A stretch of 64,000 nucleotides of DNA from Sphingopyxis sp. H115 (GTDB taxonomy: Bacteria > Pseudomonadota > Alphaproteobacteria > Sphingomonadales > Sphingomonadaceae), in contig NZ_LNSA01000003.1 of assembly GCF_001468465.1 (NCBI RefSeq), forward strand, positions 1 through 64,000, written 5' to 3'. Position 1 is the stretch's first letter; every line of letters begins with the position of its first letter. Made by a program: the position numbers and the translations under genes. Under the pieces are notes generated by a model. The model saw only the letters and a list, made by a program, of their open reading frames with translations. It did no database searches and was not told the origin of the DNA. Shown one piece after another: positions 38,952 through 47,385 of this stretch.

Positions 38952-40286
38952 ATGCTCGACGTGCTCGCGAACCGCACCTACCGTCATCTCTTTTTCGCGC
39001 AGATCATCGCGCTTGTCGGCACGGGCCTCGCGACCGTCGCGCTCGGCCTCCTCGCCTATGACATTGCGGGGGCCGATGCCGGCGCCGTCCTCGGCACCGC
39101 AATGGCGATCAAGATGGTCGCCTATATCGGCATCGCGCCGGTGGTCGGTGCCTATGCGAACCGCCTGCCGCGCAAGACCTTTCTCGTCGCGATGGACCTT
39201 GTTCGCTGCGCCGTTGCGCTGGTGCTGCCCTTTGTCGACCAGGTGTGGCAGGTCTATCTGCTGATCTTCATCCTGCAATCGGCTTCGGCCGGCTTCACCC
39301 CCACCTTTCAGGCAACGATCCCCGACGTCCTTCCCGAAGAGAAGGACTATACCAACGCCCTCTCACTCTCGCGGCTTGCCTACGACATGGAAAGCCTCGC
39401 GAGCCCGGTACTCGCCGCCGCGCTGCTCGGCATCATGAACTTCCACTGGCTCTTTTCGGGAACCGCGATCGGTTTCGCGGCCTCGGCGTTGCTCGTGCTG
39501 TCGGTGACTCTTCCCAGCACCACCGCGAAACCACAAGCCGGCGGCGTCTGGGACAAGACGACCCGCGGCGCCCGGCAATATCTCAAGACCCCGCGCCTTC
39601 GCGGCCTGCTCGCGGTCACGCTGGCCGCCGCGGCCGCGAGCGCGATGGTCATCGTCAACACCCCTGTACTGGTGCGCGGGGCGCTCGGCCTCGATCAGAG
39701 CGCCGTCGCGATCACCCTCGCCGCGTTCGGCGGCGGCTCGATGATCGCTGCGCTCCTGTTGCCGCGCCTCCTAGACCGCATCGCCGACCGGCGCATCATG
39801 ATCAGCGCCGCGCTCTTCATGACCACTACCCTCGCGGCACTCGCGGCTGCCTGGTCACTCTCCGATCCCTCCGAACGCTGGCCGATCATCCTCGCGGGCT
39901 GGTTTGCGCTCGGTCTCAGCTACGCCGCGAGCATTACGCCCGGCGGCCGCCTGCTACGGCGCTCATCGGGGTCGGAAGGTCGCCCCGCCCTGTTCGCAGC
40001 CCAGTTCGCGCTCAGCCATATCTGCTGGCTCATTGCCTATCCGCTTGCGGGCCAAGTGGGTGCCGGTTGGGGCATGAACTCTGCACTGGCCGCGAGCGCC
40101 GCGCTCGCGGTTGCCGGAACGCTGCTCGCGATCCTGATCTGGCCAAGCGAGGATCCTGAGATCGTCCAACACAGCCACGACGATCTACCCGCTGATCACC
40201 CGCATATGGTCGAAAGCCACGCGAATGGCGAGGCGACGCACGCCTATGTCATCGACGAGCTTCATCCGAGCTGGCCAGAACGGTGA
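38952..40286 (+). CDS. MFS exporter with His-rich tail (NreB-like)
   Basis: 444 aa with twelve predicted helices. MFS cues are RTYRHLFFAQIIALVGTGLA at the start, the loop after helix 2 (YANRLPRKTFLVAMD), and LLDRIADRRIMISA before helix 8. The last ~35 residues are rich in His and acidic residues (EIVQHSHDDLPADHPHMVE), as in nickel exporters of the NreB/NrsD group. It is the last gene of the metal operon and would move metal from cytoplasm to periplasm, feeding the RND pump. Confidence 0.78.
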   Translation: MLDVLANRTYRHLFFAQIIALVGTGLATVALGLLAYDIAGADAGAVLGTAMAIKMVAYIGIAPVVGAYANRLPRKTFLVAMDLVRCAVALVLPFVDQVWQVYLLIFILQSASAGFTPTFQATIPDVLPEEKDYTNALSLSRLAYDMESLASPVLAAALLGIMNFHWLFSGTAIGFAASALLVLSVTLPSTTAKPQAGGVWDKTTRGARQYLKTPRLRGLLAVTLAAAAASAMVIVNTPVLVRGALGLDQSAVAITLAAFGGGSMIAALLLPRLLDRIADRRIMISAALFMTTTLAALAAAWSLSDPSERWPIILAGWFALGLSYAASITPGGRLLRRSSGSEGRPALFAAQFALSHICWLIAYPLAGQVGAGWGMNSALAASAALAVAGTLLAILIWPSEDPEIVQHSHDDLPADHPHMVESHANGEATHAYVIDELHPSWPER

Positions 40287-40440
40287 TGGCCGATAGTCGA
40301 CCCTCTCGGTGTAAACGAGATGCTCTAGAATAACGGCCACTGGCCGGTTGGAGACTGTCAGCTTTCGGGGACCAAAAAAGGAGAGCGGACGTTCTAAGGC
40401 ACGCCAGAGCGTTCGCTCCCAGAATTTCGAGTTTTTAGCG

Positions 40441-41070
40441 CTAGACTTCGATGCCCTCCGCCAAAGTCAGCGCGTCTTCGACGTCGACGCCAAGATATCG
40501 AACCGTATTCTCAATCTTGGTGTGACCGAGCAGAATTTGCACGGCACGCAAATTCCCAGTGGCCTTGTAAATGATCGACGCCTTCGTTCTGCGTAGCGAA
40601 TGCGTTCCGTAGTCTTCGCTTCGGAGGCCAACCGCAGTAACCCATTCGTCAACGAGACGCGCGTATTGCCGCGTGCTCATATGCGCTGAGTGATCGACGC
40701 GGCTTGGAAACGCGTAATCTTCGATCGATCCGCCGCGACGCTCAAGCCAAGCCAATAGGCTCCCGCGTGCATCCGACATGATTTCGAACTGCACCGGTCG
40801 ACCGGTCTTCTGCTGAATGACCATCGCCCGCGTTCTCAACTCACCGCCGGCGACAAGGTCGCCGATCTTTATCTTCACTAGGTCGCAGCCTCTCAGTTTG
40901 CTGTCGATCGCAAGATCGAAAAGCGCCCGGTCTCGAAGCCGATGCTCCCGATCCAGATGAAAGCGAATTGCCCATATCTGTCGTGGCTTCAGCGGACGCT
41001 TTGCACCTACCTTTCGACCGGCATTCCACGCCGGTCGTGGAGGTAAATAGTCGAATTCTGACCTACCCAT
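40441..41070 (-). CDS. Stand-alone tyrosine recombinase
   Basis: 209 aa. The catalytic set is complete: Arg60 (SKLRGCDL), Lys88 (QQKTG), His157-x-x-Arg160 (THSLRRTK), His183 (LLGHTKIENT) and Tyr192 (RYLG). The protein lacks the usual N-terminal arm-binding and core-binding domains, so it is a short catalytic-domain-like recombinase of a kind common as a single gene in proteobacteria. It may act on its own small module here, or be a remnant of an older insertion. Confidence 0.85.
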   Translation of the reverse strand: MGRSEFDYLPPRPAWNAGRKVGAKRPLKPRQIWAIRFHLDREHRLRDRALFDLAIDSKLRGCDLVKIKIGDLVAGGELRTRAMVIQQKTGRPVQFEIMSDARGSLLAWLERRGGSIEDYAFPSRVDHSAHMSTRQYARLVDEWVTAVGLRSEDYGTHSLRRTKASIIYKATGNLRAVQILLGHTKIENTVRYLGVDVEDALTLAEGIEV

Positions 41071-41117
41071 GATCGTTCTCCTGTGGCCAAAATGGCCAAT
41101 AGGAAAACACTCAAGCC

Positions 41118-42941
41118 TTAAGCCGCGCGCTCGGTCTCTTCTTCGATTTCGATCCGGCTGGTTTTCAGCGATTTTCCGAGCGAACGCCGCGCATCTTGCA
41201 TAGAATCGAAATAGTTGTCAGCGGCGAGACTTAGGCTTTCCGGCTCCAACGCTTTGCTCATGGCTTCCTCGTCCCACTGCTTATTCAACCGTTTCGCGAG
41301 CGCGAACACCACGGCGAGGCCGACGCGTTGAATCATCGAATTGCGCGAATGGCCCCTCGCCATGACCTGCATCACCTCGGGATCCGGCGTATGAGCATAC
41401 TCCTTGATCAACTGGTCAAACATCTCGCCTACCGCCGGATATTTCATATTGATGAACAACTCGCCTGACTTGGGATAGTAACGCCCGGCGCGGCCGATGA
41501 TCTGCTTCTCCTCGATCTGTTCGTTGTCGTCGAGCGGTATAAGTTTGGGCGCCCGTTCGAGATTCTGTGAGAGGCGTGCCATCTGAGCGCCCGAAGGCAC
41601 GATGGTCAGGTCGTCAGGCTTATGCCGCGGCGCCGATGTTCCGCCGCCAGAGCCAGCGCCCGTCGGCGTCGCTCCCCTTCCCGTTCCGGGGTTCACGGAG
41701 AGGTCACCGCCGACTTCAATCTTCGGCGAATTGGACCGCACTCGTAGACGGTTCAGAAACTCCTGCAGCTTGTCGCGTATCTCGTCGCTGGAATCTGCCG
41801 TGTTGGGTGCCATAGCGTGAATGAGGTCAACCAGCCATTCGGGCCGGTGCTCCAATACCTGCACAGCAAAGTCGCTGGCCTCGACCTGCTCCTGCTCGCC
41901 CTCAATATACCGCAGGAACTGACGATATCCTTCCGGACGCACAGCGAAATCGTCGGGGAGTTCGATATGAACCGAGATGTGCTTCGCTCCGAACGGAATT
42001 CCGAACGTGGGCGCCTCGATCGTCCAATAACGACCCGACAGGACCCCGTACATCTCGCCGTGAAAGACAACCGCGCAGGTGCTGACATCGGAGGTGATCG
42101 AGCCGCTGACCGAGCGATTGTGCGAGGTGTCGTTGAACGGTTCGTCGTAGATATAATGGATTTTGATGCCATTCGGCAGTTCGGCGGTCTCGTGGCGGGC
42201 GAAGGTGCCTTCTTCGCGCCGTTCGGAGATCGGCCGGAACCGCCGCGACCCAGTCTTGCGCGCATGTGTACCCTCCATGTGCCGAACTTCAACGTTGCCC
42301 GGCAACGTATAAAAGCGGTGATAAAGATAGTTCGCGAGCCAGAAGCGCTTCTGCAGTGGATCGCCGTCATAGGGATCCTCGACAGTGTTTTGCTCCATCC
42401 GGTTGCCAAGGAGCGTGACCTCGGTCCAGTCGGCATCGAGCGAGCGCTCGCCTTCACTGGCGATCAGCCCCGTCACCTCGACGACATCGCCGATGTCGTT
42501 TCCGTCGGTGTCGAAACGGCGTAGGCGACCGTAGACGCCTTCACGTTCGCACAGGATGGTCTCGTGAACACGGCCGTCCTTGCAGGAGCGGTAGCGCAGG
42601 CCCCGCTTGTTGGACGGGAGCGACGCGACCTTGGCGCCCATTCCGAAATTCTTGTCGAGACCCTTTTCTTTGCGGATGGACGCCGCGAGATTGGTCATCC
42701 GTGCAAGCTCTTCCTCATCCATCCCAGGACCGTTGTTCCAGATCGTGAGCTTGGGGGTGCCTTGAACGTCGCTGACAAGGAATTCTACCTTTCCGTCCTC
42801 AGGCGCATCAGCGGCCGCTTCAAGAGCGTTTTTGAACAGCTCGCGGACCATCATGACCTTGGGACAGCGTTCGATCGTGCTGGTGACCAGAAAGTCTTGG
42901 TCATCGACGCGAATGGCTGAAACCTGACTATCGGCGCTCAT
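41118..42941 (-). CDS. GHKL (Hsp90/MORC-like) ATPase
   Basis: 607 aa, no signal or membrane helix. The N-terminal ATP-binding fold is clear: N-box RELFKNALEAA (about 33-43), G1 IWNNGPGMDEEEL (67-79, with Asn in place of the usual first Asp of DxGxG), and G2 KNFGMGAKVASLPSNKRG (97-114). The rest is a large middle region and a helical C-terminus (MARGHSRNSMIQRVGLA). Not MutL, HtpG or gyrase. AAGGAGAG precedes the ATG. It forms an operon with the small upstream gene (nine bases apart) in a region of restriction and nucleotide genes, so an anti-phage or stress role is likely but unproven. Confidence 0.75.
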   Translation of the reverse strand: MSADSQVSAIRVDDQDFLVTSTIERCPKVMMVRELFKNALEAAADAPEDGKVEFLVSDVQGTPKLTIWNNGPGMDEEELARMTNLAASIRKEKGLDKNFGMGAKVASLPSNKRGLRYRSCKDGRVHETILCEREGVYGRLRRFDTDGNDIGDVVEVTGLIASEGERSLDADWTEVTLLGNRMEQNTVEDPYDGDPLQKRFWLANYLYHRFYTLPGNVEVRHMEGTHARKTGSRRFRPISERREEGTFARHETAELPNGIKIHYIYDEPFNDTSHNRSVSGSITSDVSTCAVVFHGEMYGVLSGRYWTIEAPTFGIPFGAKHISVHIELPDDFAVRPEGYRQFLRYIEGEQEQVEASDFAVQVLEHRPEWLVDLIHAMAPNTADSSDEIRDKLQEFLNRLRVRSNSPKIEVGGDLSVNPGTGRGATPTGAGSGGGTSAPRHKPDDLTIVPSGAQMARLSQNLERAPKLIPLDDNEQIEEKQIIGRAGRYYPKSGELFINMKYPAVGEMFDQLIKEYAHTPDPEVMQVMARGHSRNSMIQRVGLAVVFALAKRLNKQWDEEAMSKALEPESLSLAADNYFDSMQDARRSLGKSLKTSRIEIEEETERAA

Positions 42942-42950
42942 GCTCTCTCC

Positions 42951-43181
42951 TTAGAGTTTGAACCGGGCTCTCCGACGGGCATTCGGTCCTTGGAACCGCG
43001 CCTCGACCTTCCCGACCTCGTCCCGCAATGCCTTCAGGATCCTCTTCACCTCGGCTTCGTCCCAAGCGTAGAGCTGCGTATTCGAGAGATTGCCGATCCG
43101 CTCGATCGCTTCGAGAGCCTTGTCCGTGCGATTCTCTGCCAGCTCCCGAAACTTGCCCCTCTTCTTGTCAGTATCCGCCAT
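42951..43181 (-). CDS. Small charged partner of the GHKL ATPase
   Basis: 76 aa from ATG 43181, with AGAAGG six bases upstream. Highly charged and helical (KKRGKFRELAENRTDKALEA, then RIGNLSNTQLYAWDEAEVKR), ending in a basic ARRRARFKL that could bind nucleic acid. No signal peptide. It is the first gene of the operon and probably a subunit or regulator of the ATPase. Confidence 0.6.
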   Translation of the reverse strand: MADTDKKRGKFRELAENRTDKALEAIERIGNLSNTQLYAWDEAEVKRILKALRDEVGKVEARFQGPNARRRARFKL

Positions 43182-43458
43182 TTTTAACCTTCTGAAGCAT
43201 GCATGATTCGCATTATGCCTACGCGAAAATATCATATTCGTCTAATACTGTGGAAAATATGATGCGCTGCCTTACATAATTTGCGGAAAAATTGGTGCAA
43301 ATTTCCTCAATATGGATCGCAATCTTATGACACACTCCCCAATGGATGGCCCATAGAAAGGCACAAGGCGGAACGCTCCACAGCGGCAATGAGAGGATGA
43401 CCCGAGCATTTTTAATAGTTATGGAAACGGTGCAGCGTCAGAACGGTGAGATCAGCAA

Positions 43459-44187
43459 TTGCAGAACAGATATGTTGGCGACGCCGGCGACTATGTAAAG
43501 CTCGCCCTCCTTCGCGCGTTGTCGCCAGGCTTGAAGCTTGGCGTTGCTTGGTATTTGTACCCAGATGAGGGCCACAATGATGATGGGAAGCACATCGCGT
43601 ATCTGAAAAACGCGTCACATTGGCGCCATCTCGACCCCACGCTGTTTGATCATCTTGGCAGTATCGTGGAGTCGGGTCGAAATGTTGCGGCGATCGAGCG
43701 CAGGTGCGGATTGGAGGCCATGTATTCTAGCGAATTGCTAGATCACCAAAAGCTTCATTCTCGACTCCGGTCAGATGCACGCGCAGACTGGTTCGCCCGT
43801 GTGAACCAACAAATGCAGAACTGCGAGCTTGTCTTTGCCGATCCAGACAATGGCCTAACCGACGACCAGCCAGCACGTCGTAGCAAGCCTCGCTTCGGGA
43901 AGAGCCTGCCTATCACAGAAGCGCTTACCCTCGCGGCAGGCCGATCCGCGCTGATCTACCATCATAATAGCCGGTTCAAGGGTGGCCATGATCTTGAAGT
44001 CGATCATTGGCTTGGCAAGCTCGGCGAGAACAGTCTCGCCATCCGTGCCAACGCCTACAGCTGCCGAACGTTCTTTCTCGTCAATCCCACAAAGCTTTTG
44101 GTGGAACGGGCGCGCGCCTTCTGCGCGACCTGGCGCGATCACAAAGTTCGCCTGCACAAAAGAGCTGGCTCGTCCGCCTCGTCCTAA
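43459..44187 (+). CDS. Conserved protein of unknown function with FADPDNGL motif
   Basis: 242 aa. The start is TTG 43459 behind GGTGAG; the product begins with NRYVGDAGDYVKLALLRAL, the typical opening of this widespread uncharacterised family. Other family marks are GVAWYLYPDEGHNDDGKHI, CELVFADPDNGL and ALIYHHNSRFKGGHD. The Asp-rich DPDNG and late His residues suggest a metal-dependent enzyme, perhaps a nuclease. It precedes the nucleotide operon by 217 bases and may or may not belong to it. Confidence 0.65.
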   Translation: MQNRYVGDAGDYVKLALLRALSPGLKLGVAWYLYPDEGHNDDGKHIAYLKNASHWRHLDPTLFDHLGSIVESGRNVAAIERRCGLEAMYSSELLDHQKLHSRLRSDARADWFARVNQQMQNCELVFADPDNGLTDDQPARRSKPRFGKSLPITEALTLAAGRSALIYHHNSRFKGGHDLEVDHWLGKLGENSLAIRANAYSCRTFFLVNPTKLLVERARAFCATWRDHKVRLHKRAGSSASS

Positions 44188-44403
44188 AATTGGCTCGGCG
44201 CCCTCCGATTTCCCATCTGTCCGATCGAGCCTAAGTGGCGTAACATAGTGGAGTCTCCCTCAACTTATGCAGCTCGGCCGAGCCGCGTCGGACAAATTTG
44301 AGTGAGATAGTTTTTGCCTTCCGTTGGAGCCAAGGGTTTTTGTCAGGATGATCATCAAGCCATTCCTGACCTCAAAACTGATCTGGACGAGGGTAATCTG
44401 CTG

Positions 44404-45786
44404 ATGCTGCTCGACCTTTTCTCTCCGACTGCGGAGAATAGCAGATTGGCCATTACCGATCAGGAATCGAGGGTGGCTGCGAAACCTGCTCATCAACGGC
44501 CCAAATCTAGTGCCGATCTGACGCCGCTCTTCGTTCATCCTAACGAAGTGCTGTTTCTCGATATCGAAACTACTGGGCTGAGCCGCTATTATGACTATGT
44601 AACGCTCATCGGCTTCGCCATCGGCGGCAAATATGAGGTCGTTCTTGCGGGAGAGGATCCTCAGCCATTTCTTAATGCGCTCGCAAACGCTCACAGTTTG
44701 GTCACATTCAACGGCTCGGGATTCGACCTCGCATTTTTGGAAGATCTGATCGGAGAGATCCGGTGGCCCGCGCATCATGTCGATCTTCGATATAGTTGCC
44801 GGTCTATGGGGCTATCGGGAGGCCAGAAAGAGATAGAACGGATTCTGGGTATCGATTGCCGCGCCGGTGTTGAGGACGTCGACGGGGCAGGCGCGGTTAT
44901 TCTCTGGCACCGCTACATGCGCGGCGATCGGATCGCTTTGCGGCAACTTATCGAATATAATCGTGCGGACATCCAAGCGATGCAGCTAATTCTCGATCAC
45001 GTAGTTCGAGCGCGGACGACTAGCGACCTATTCTTACGGCCAGATCAGTTGCGAGGCTTATGCCTCGCGCGATTGAAACGATCAGGTTTCGCAAATGCCG
45101 ATGCAGTCCTGCCCCCGCCTCCAACAGATCTTCGCAGCGTCGTTCACTTTATGGACTTGTTCGGAGGCACGCCTGCTGAGACCGCAACCGTGGTCGGCCT
45201 CGATCTCACCGGGTCGGCAGAACGGCTTTCCGGCTTTTGCCGCATGCGCGGATGCGAAGCCGAGACAACTACATTAGGCGACGACTCTGCGATTATCGAT
45301 GCCGTCTTGGCGTCTGAACCGGATCTGGTTTCGATCGACTCACCGCTCTGCTTGCCGGTGGGCAGGACTAAGGTGACAGACGACGACCCCGCCCGAAATG
45401 AGGCTGGAATTTTGCGAGTCAGCGAGCGGATACTCAAACGGAGGGGCATCAACGTCTATCCCTGCCTGTTGCCGAGTATGCAAAAGCTTACCGAGCGCGG
45501 AATCAGGCTGGCGGCCGCCCTGCGCAATCAGGGCTTGCAGGTGATCGAATGCTATCCTGGTGCTGCCCAAGATATCATGGGGATCCCACGCAAGGGTGCG
45601 GGTGAGGAATGGTTGAAGCTAGGACTGTCGGAATTTGGCGTCACCGGACGGTTCAAAAACGACAAGCTCACGCATGACGAACTTGATGCGATTACCTGTT
45701 CTCTTGTAGGGTTTTTCCATCTGGCTGGCCGCACCGAAGCGCTCGGCGGAGAAGGCGAAGAACCGATGCTAGTACCAAAGATATGA
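44404..45786 (+). CDS. RNase H-like (YprB-type) domain fused to DUF429
   Basis: 460 aa from ATG 44404; a TTG at 44314 would add 30 residues. The first half is a YprB/RNase H-like 3'-5' exonuclease fold: FLDIETTGLSRYY (51-63, first acidic pair), TFNGSGFDLAFLED (101-114) and EYNRADIQAM (184-193). From about 262 it is a DUF429 domain: VVGLDLTGSAERLSG, LVSIDSPLCLPVG, RRGINVYPCLLPSMQKLT and LQVIECYPGAAQDIMG, with LTHDELDAITCSLVGF near the end. DUF429 is also of RNase H fold and a predicted nuclease. The stop overlaps the kinase start (ATGA). As first gene of the operon it may cut nucleic acid or sense a nucleotide product. Confidence 0.75.
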   Translation: MLLDLFSPTAENSRLAITDQESRVAAKPAHQRPKSSADLTPLFVHPNEVLFLDIETTGLSRYYDYVTLIGFAIGGKYEVVLAGEDPQPFLNALANAHSLVTFNGSGFDLAFLEDLIGEIRWPAHHVDLRYSCRSMGLSGGQKEIERILGIDCRAGVEDVDGAGAVILWHRYMRGDRIALRQLIEYNRADIQAMQLILDHVVRARTTSDLFLRPDQLRGLCLARLKRSGFANADAVLPPPPTDLRSVVHFMDLFGGTPAETATVVGLDLTGSAERLSGFCRMRGCEAETTTLGDDSAIIDAVLASEPDLVSIDSPLCLPVGRTKVTDDDPARNEAGILRVSERILKRRGINVYPCLLPSMQKLTERGIRLAAALRNQGLQVIECYPGAAQDIMGIPRKGAGEEWLKLGLSEFGVTGRFKNDKLTHDELDAITCSLVGFFHLAGRTEALGGEGEEPMLVPKI

Positions 45787-46316
45787 GCCAAGCCCGCGTG
45801 ATCGTGATTAGCGGTGAAGTGGCCGCAGGGAAGACAACCGCGGCGAAATTGCTTCGCAGCCAAGGGTTCCAATATGCACGCATAAGTCAGGCAATTCGGA
45901 CGCGCTGGGACGGCTCATTTGGGGAAAAGCCGCCCCGAAGCTGGTACCAAGACATGGGGATGCAGCTGCATCGCGAAATCGGGCAGTGGGCGCTGTGCCA
46001 AGAGACCCTCGATCTCATACCCGACCCCTCGGTGGATTTCGTGATCGACGGCGCCCGATGGCATGAGGACATATCTTTTTTCAGGACGCAATTTGGATCG
46101 GATATGCTACATATCCACCTAGTCGCATCCGCCGACGTGCGCAAAATGCGCTTCGACGCGCGCGAAAAGGATGTCTCTTTCGAAGAGGCTGATGCAGACG
46201 AGGTCGAGCTTGAGGTCAAAGAGCTGAACCTGAATGCCGACATGGTCTTCGATAATAGTACGAACGATCTCTCCAAGCTGGAAGAGTTTATCAATTTCGT
46301 CATGAAAAAGGTTTGA
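45783..46316 (+). CDS. P-loop nucleotide kinase-like protein
   Basis: 177 aa. Walker A VISGEVAAGKTTAAK at residues 8-22. The layout is that of small NMP/dephospho-CoA kinase-type enzymes: a strand VDFVIDGARWHEDISFF in the Walker B place, an Arg-bearing lid region KMRFDAREKDVSFEEADADE, and a closing ADMVFDNSTNDLSKLEEFI. It would phosphorylate a (deoxy)nucleoside monophosphate or similar. Coupled with the preceding gene by ATGA, and three bases before the PurZ-like gene. Confidence 0.7.
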   Translation: MSQARVIVISGEVAAGKTTAAKLLRSQGFQYARISQAIRTRWDGSFGEKPPRSWYQDMGMQLHREIGQWALCQETLDLIPDPSVDFVIDGARWHEDISFFRTQFGSDMLHIHLVASADVRKMRFDAREKDVSFEEADADEVELEVKELNLNADMVFDNSTNDLSKLEEFINFVMKKV

Positions 46317-46319
46317 ATC

Positions 46320-47372
46320 ATGCCCGTTAGCATCGTCGTCGGTGGCCAATATGGATCCGAAGGCAAAGGCAAGGTAGCGCTAGCGCTAGCGCGGCAGGAA
46401 CGCGGCGAAGCTGTGGTGGTGAGGGTCGGCGGCCCCAATTCCGGTCATACCGGTTATGACCGAAGCGGGCGGCGCTGGGTATTGCGACAGCTCCCCGTTG
46501 CAGCGGTCGACGGAGTTCGCCTGATCGTGCTCCCCGCGGGATCTTATCTTGATCCCGACCTGCTACTTGAAGAAATCGCATCGCTGGGCCTTGCCCCGGA
46601 GGATGTTGCCATTAGTCCGCAAGCGCGCGTCATTACATCTGGACATATCGACCATGAGGTGAACTCCAAAATCAACCAGTCCATCGGCTCAACCGCGACT
46701 GGTACCGGTGCTGCGGTCGTCGCGGCCATTCAGCGGGGCGCGCCAGATGCGGGCCCGGCCGCTGCCTTCGCTAAGAATGACGATCGACTTAAACCCTATG
46801 TCAAATCCACGATTGACCTCTTGCGCCAAGCTCTGGACGAAGGTCGCCGGGTCATCATCGAAGGAACGCAGGGCTTTGGGCTCTCTCCGCTCCATTCCCC
46901 GCATTGGCCCAATGTGACGAGCCGCGACACCAGTGCAGCGGGCTTCCTATCGGAAGCCGGCCTGGCGCCCACTGATGTCGACGATGTAACACTTGTGCTG
47001 CGATGCTGGCCCATTCGGGTATCGGGAAACTCGGGGCCGTTGGAAACCGAGACCGATTGGGAGACGGTAACGCGTGAAAGCGGAGCGCACATCGATCTCA
47101 GCGAATTTACGAGTGTTACCAAGAAATTACGAAGAGTCGGCCGCTTTGAATTCGATATCGCGAAGCAAGCGATCGCGGTGAACATGCCGACGAGGATCGT
47201 CCTCAATCACCTCGATCATGTCGATTGGCGCTGCCACGACGGCGCGCTTACAGGTGCAGCGCAGGAATTCATTCACTTTGTCGAGCGGGGGCTGAACCGA
47301 CATGTCGATTGGGTTGGCACGGGTGTGGACAGCTTTGTCAAGCTGGGCCTGCTATCTGCTCTTCGGGCCTAA
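46320..47372 (+). CDS. PurZ-like adenylosuccinate synthetase homologue
   Basis: 350 aa, against about 430 for housekeeping PurA. The GTP-loop is VVGGQYGSEGKGKVALAL: residue 13 is Ser where PurA has the catalytic Asp (GQWGDEGKGK), as reported for the phage PurZ enzymes that join Asp to dGMP on the way to 2-aminoadenine. The second catalytic His is kept (GGPNSGHTG, His43), and the IMP-loop counterpart IEGTQGFGLSPLH plus TSRDTSAAGF are present. It may therefore act on a guanine deoxynucleotide and not IMP. Substrate is inferred from that residue and from the length; a second PurA paralogue with lost activity is the alternative. Confidence 0.75.
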   Translation: MPVSIVVGGQYGSEGKGKVALALARQERGEAVVVRVGGPNSGHTGYDRSGRRWVLRQLPVAAVDGVRLIVLPAGSYLDPDLLLEEIASLGLAPEDVAISPQARVITSGHIDHEVNSKINQSIGSTATGTGAAVVAAIQRGAPDAGPAAAFAKNDDRLKPYVKSTIDLLRQALDEGRRVIIEGTQGFGLSPLHSPHWPNVTSRDTSAAGFLSEAGLAPTDVDDVTLVLRCWPIRVSGNSGPLETETDWETVTRESGAHIDLSEFTSVTKKLRRVGRFEFDIAKQAIAVNMPTRIVLNHLDHVDWRCHDGALTGAAQEFIHFVERGLNRHVDWVGTGVDSFVKLGLLSALRA

Positions 47373-47385
47373 GCCTGTTCCCGCC

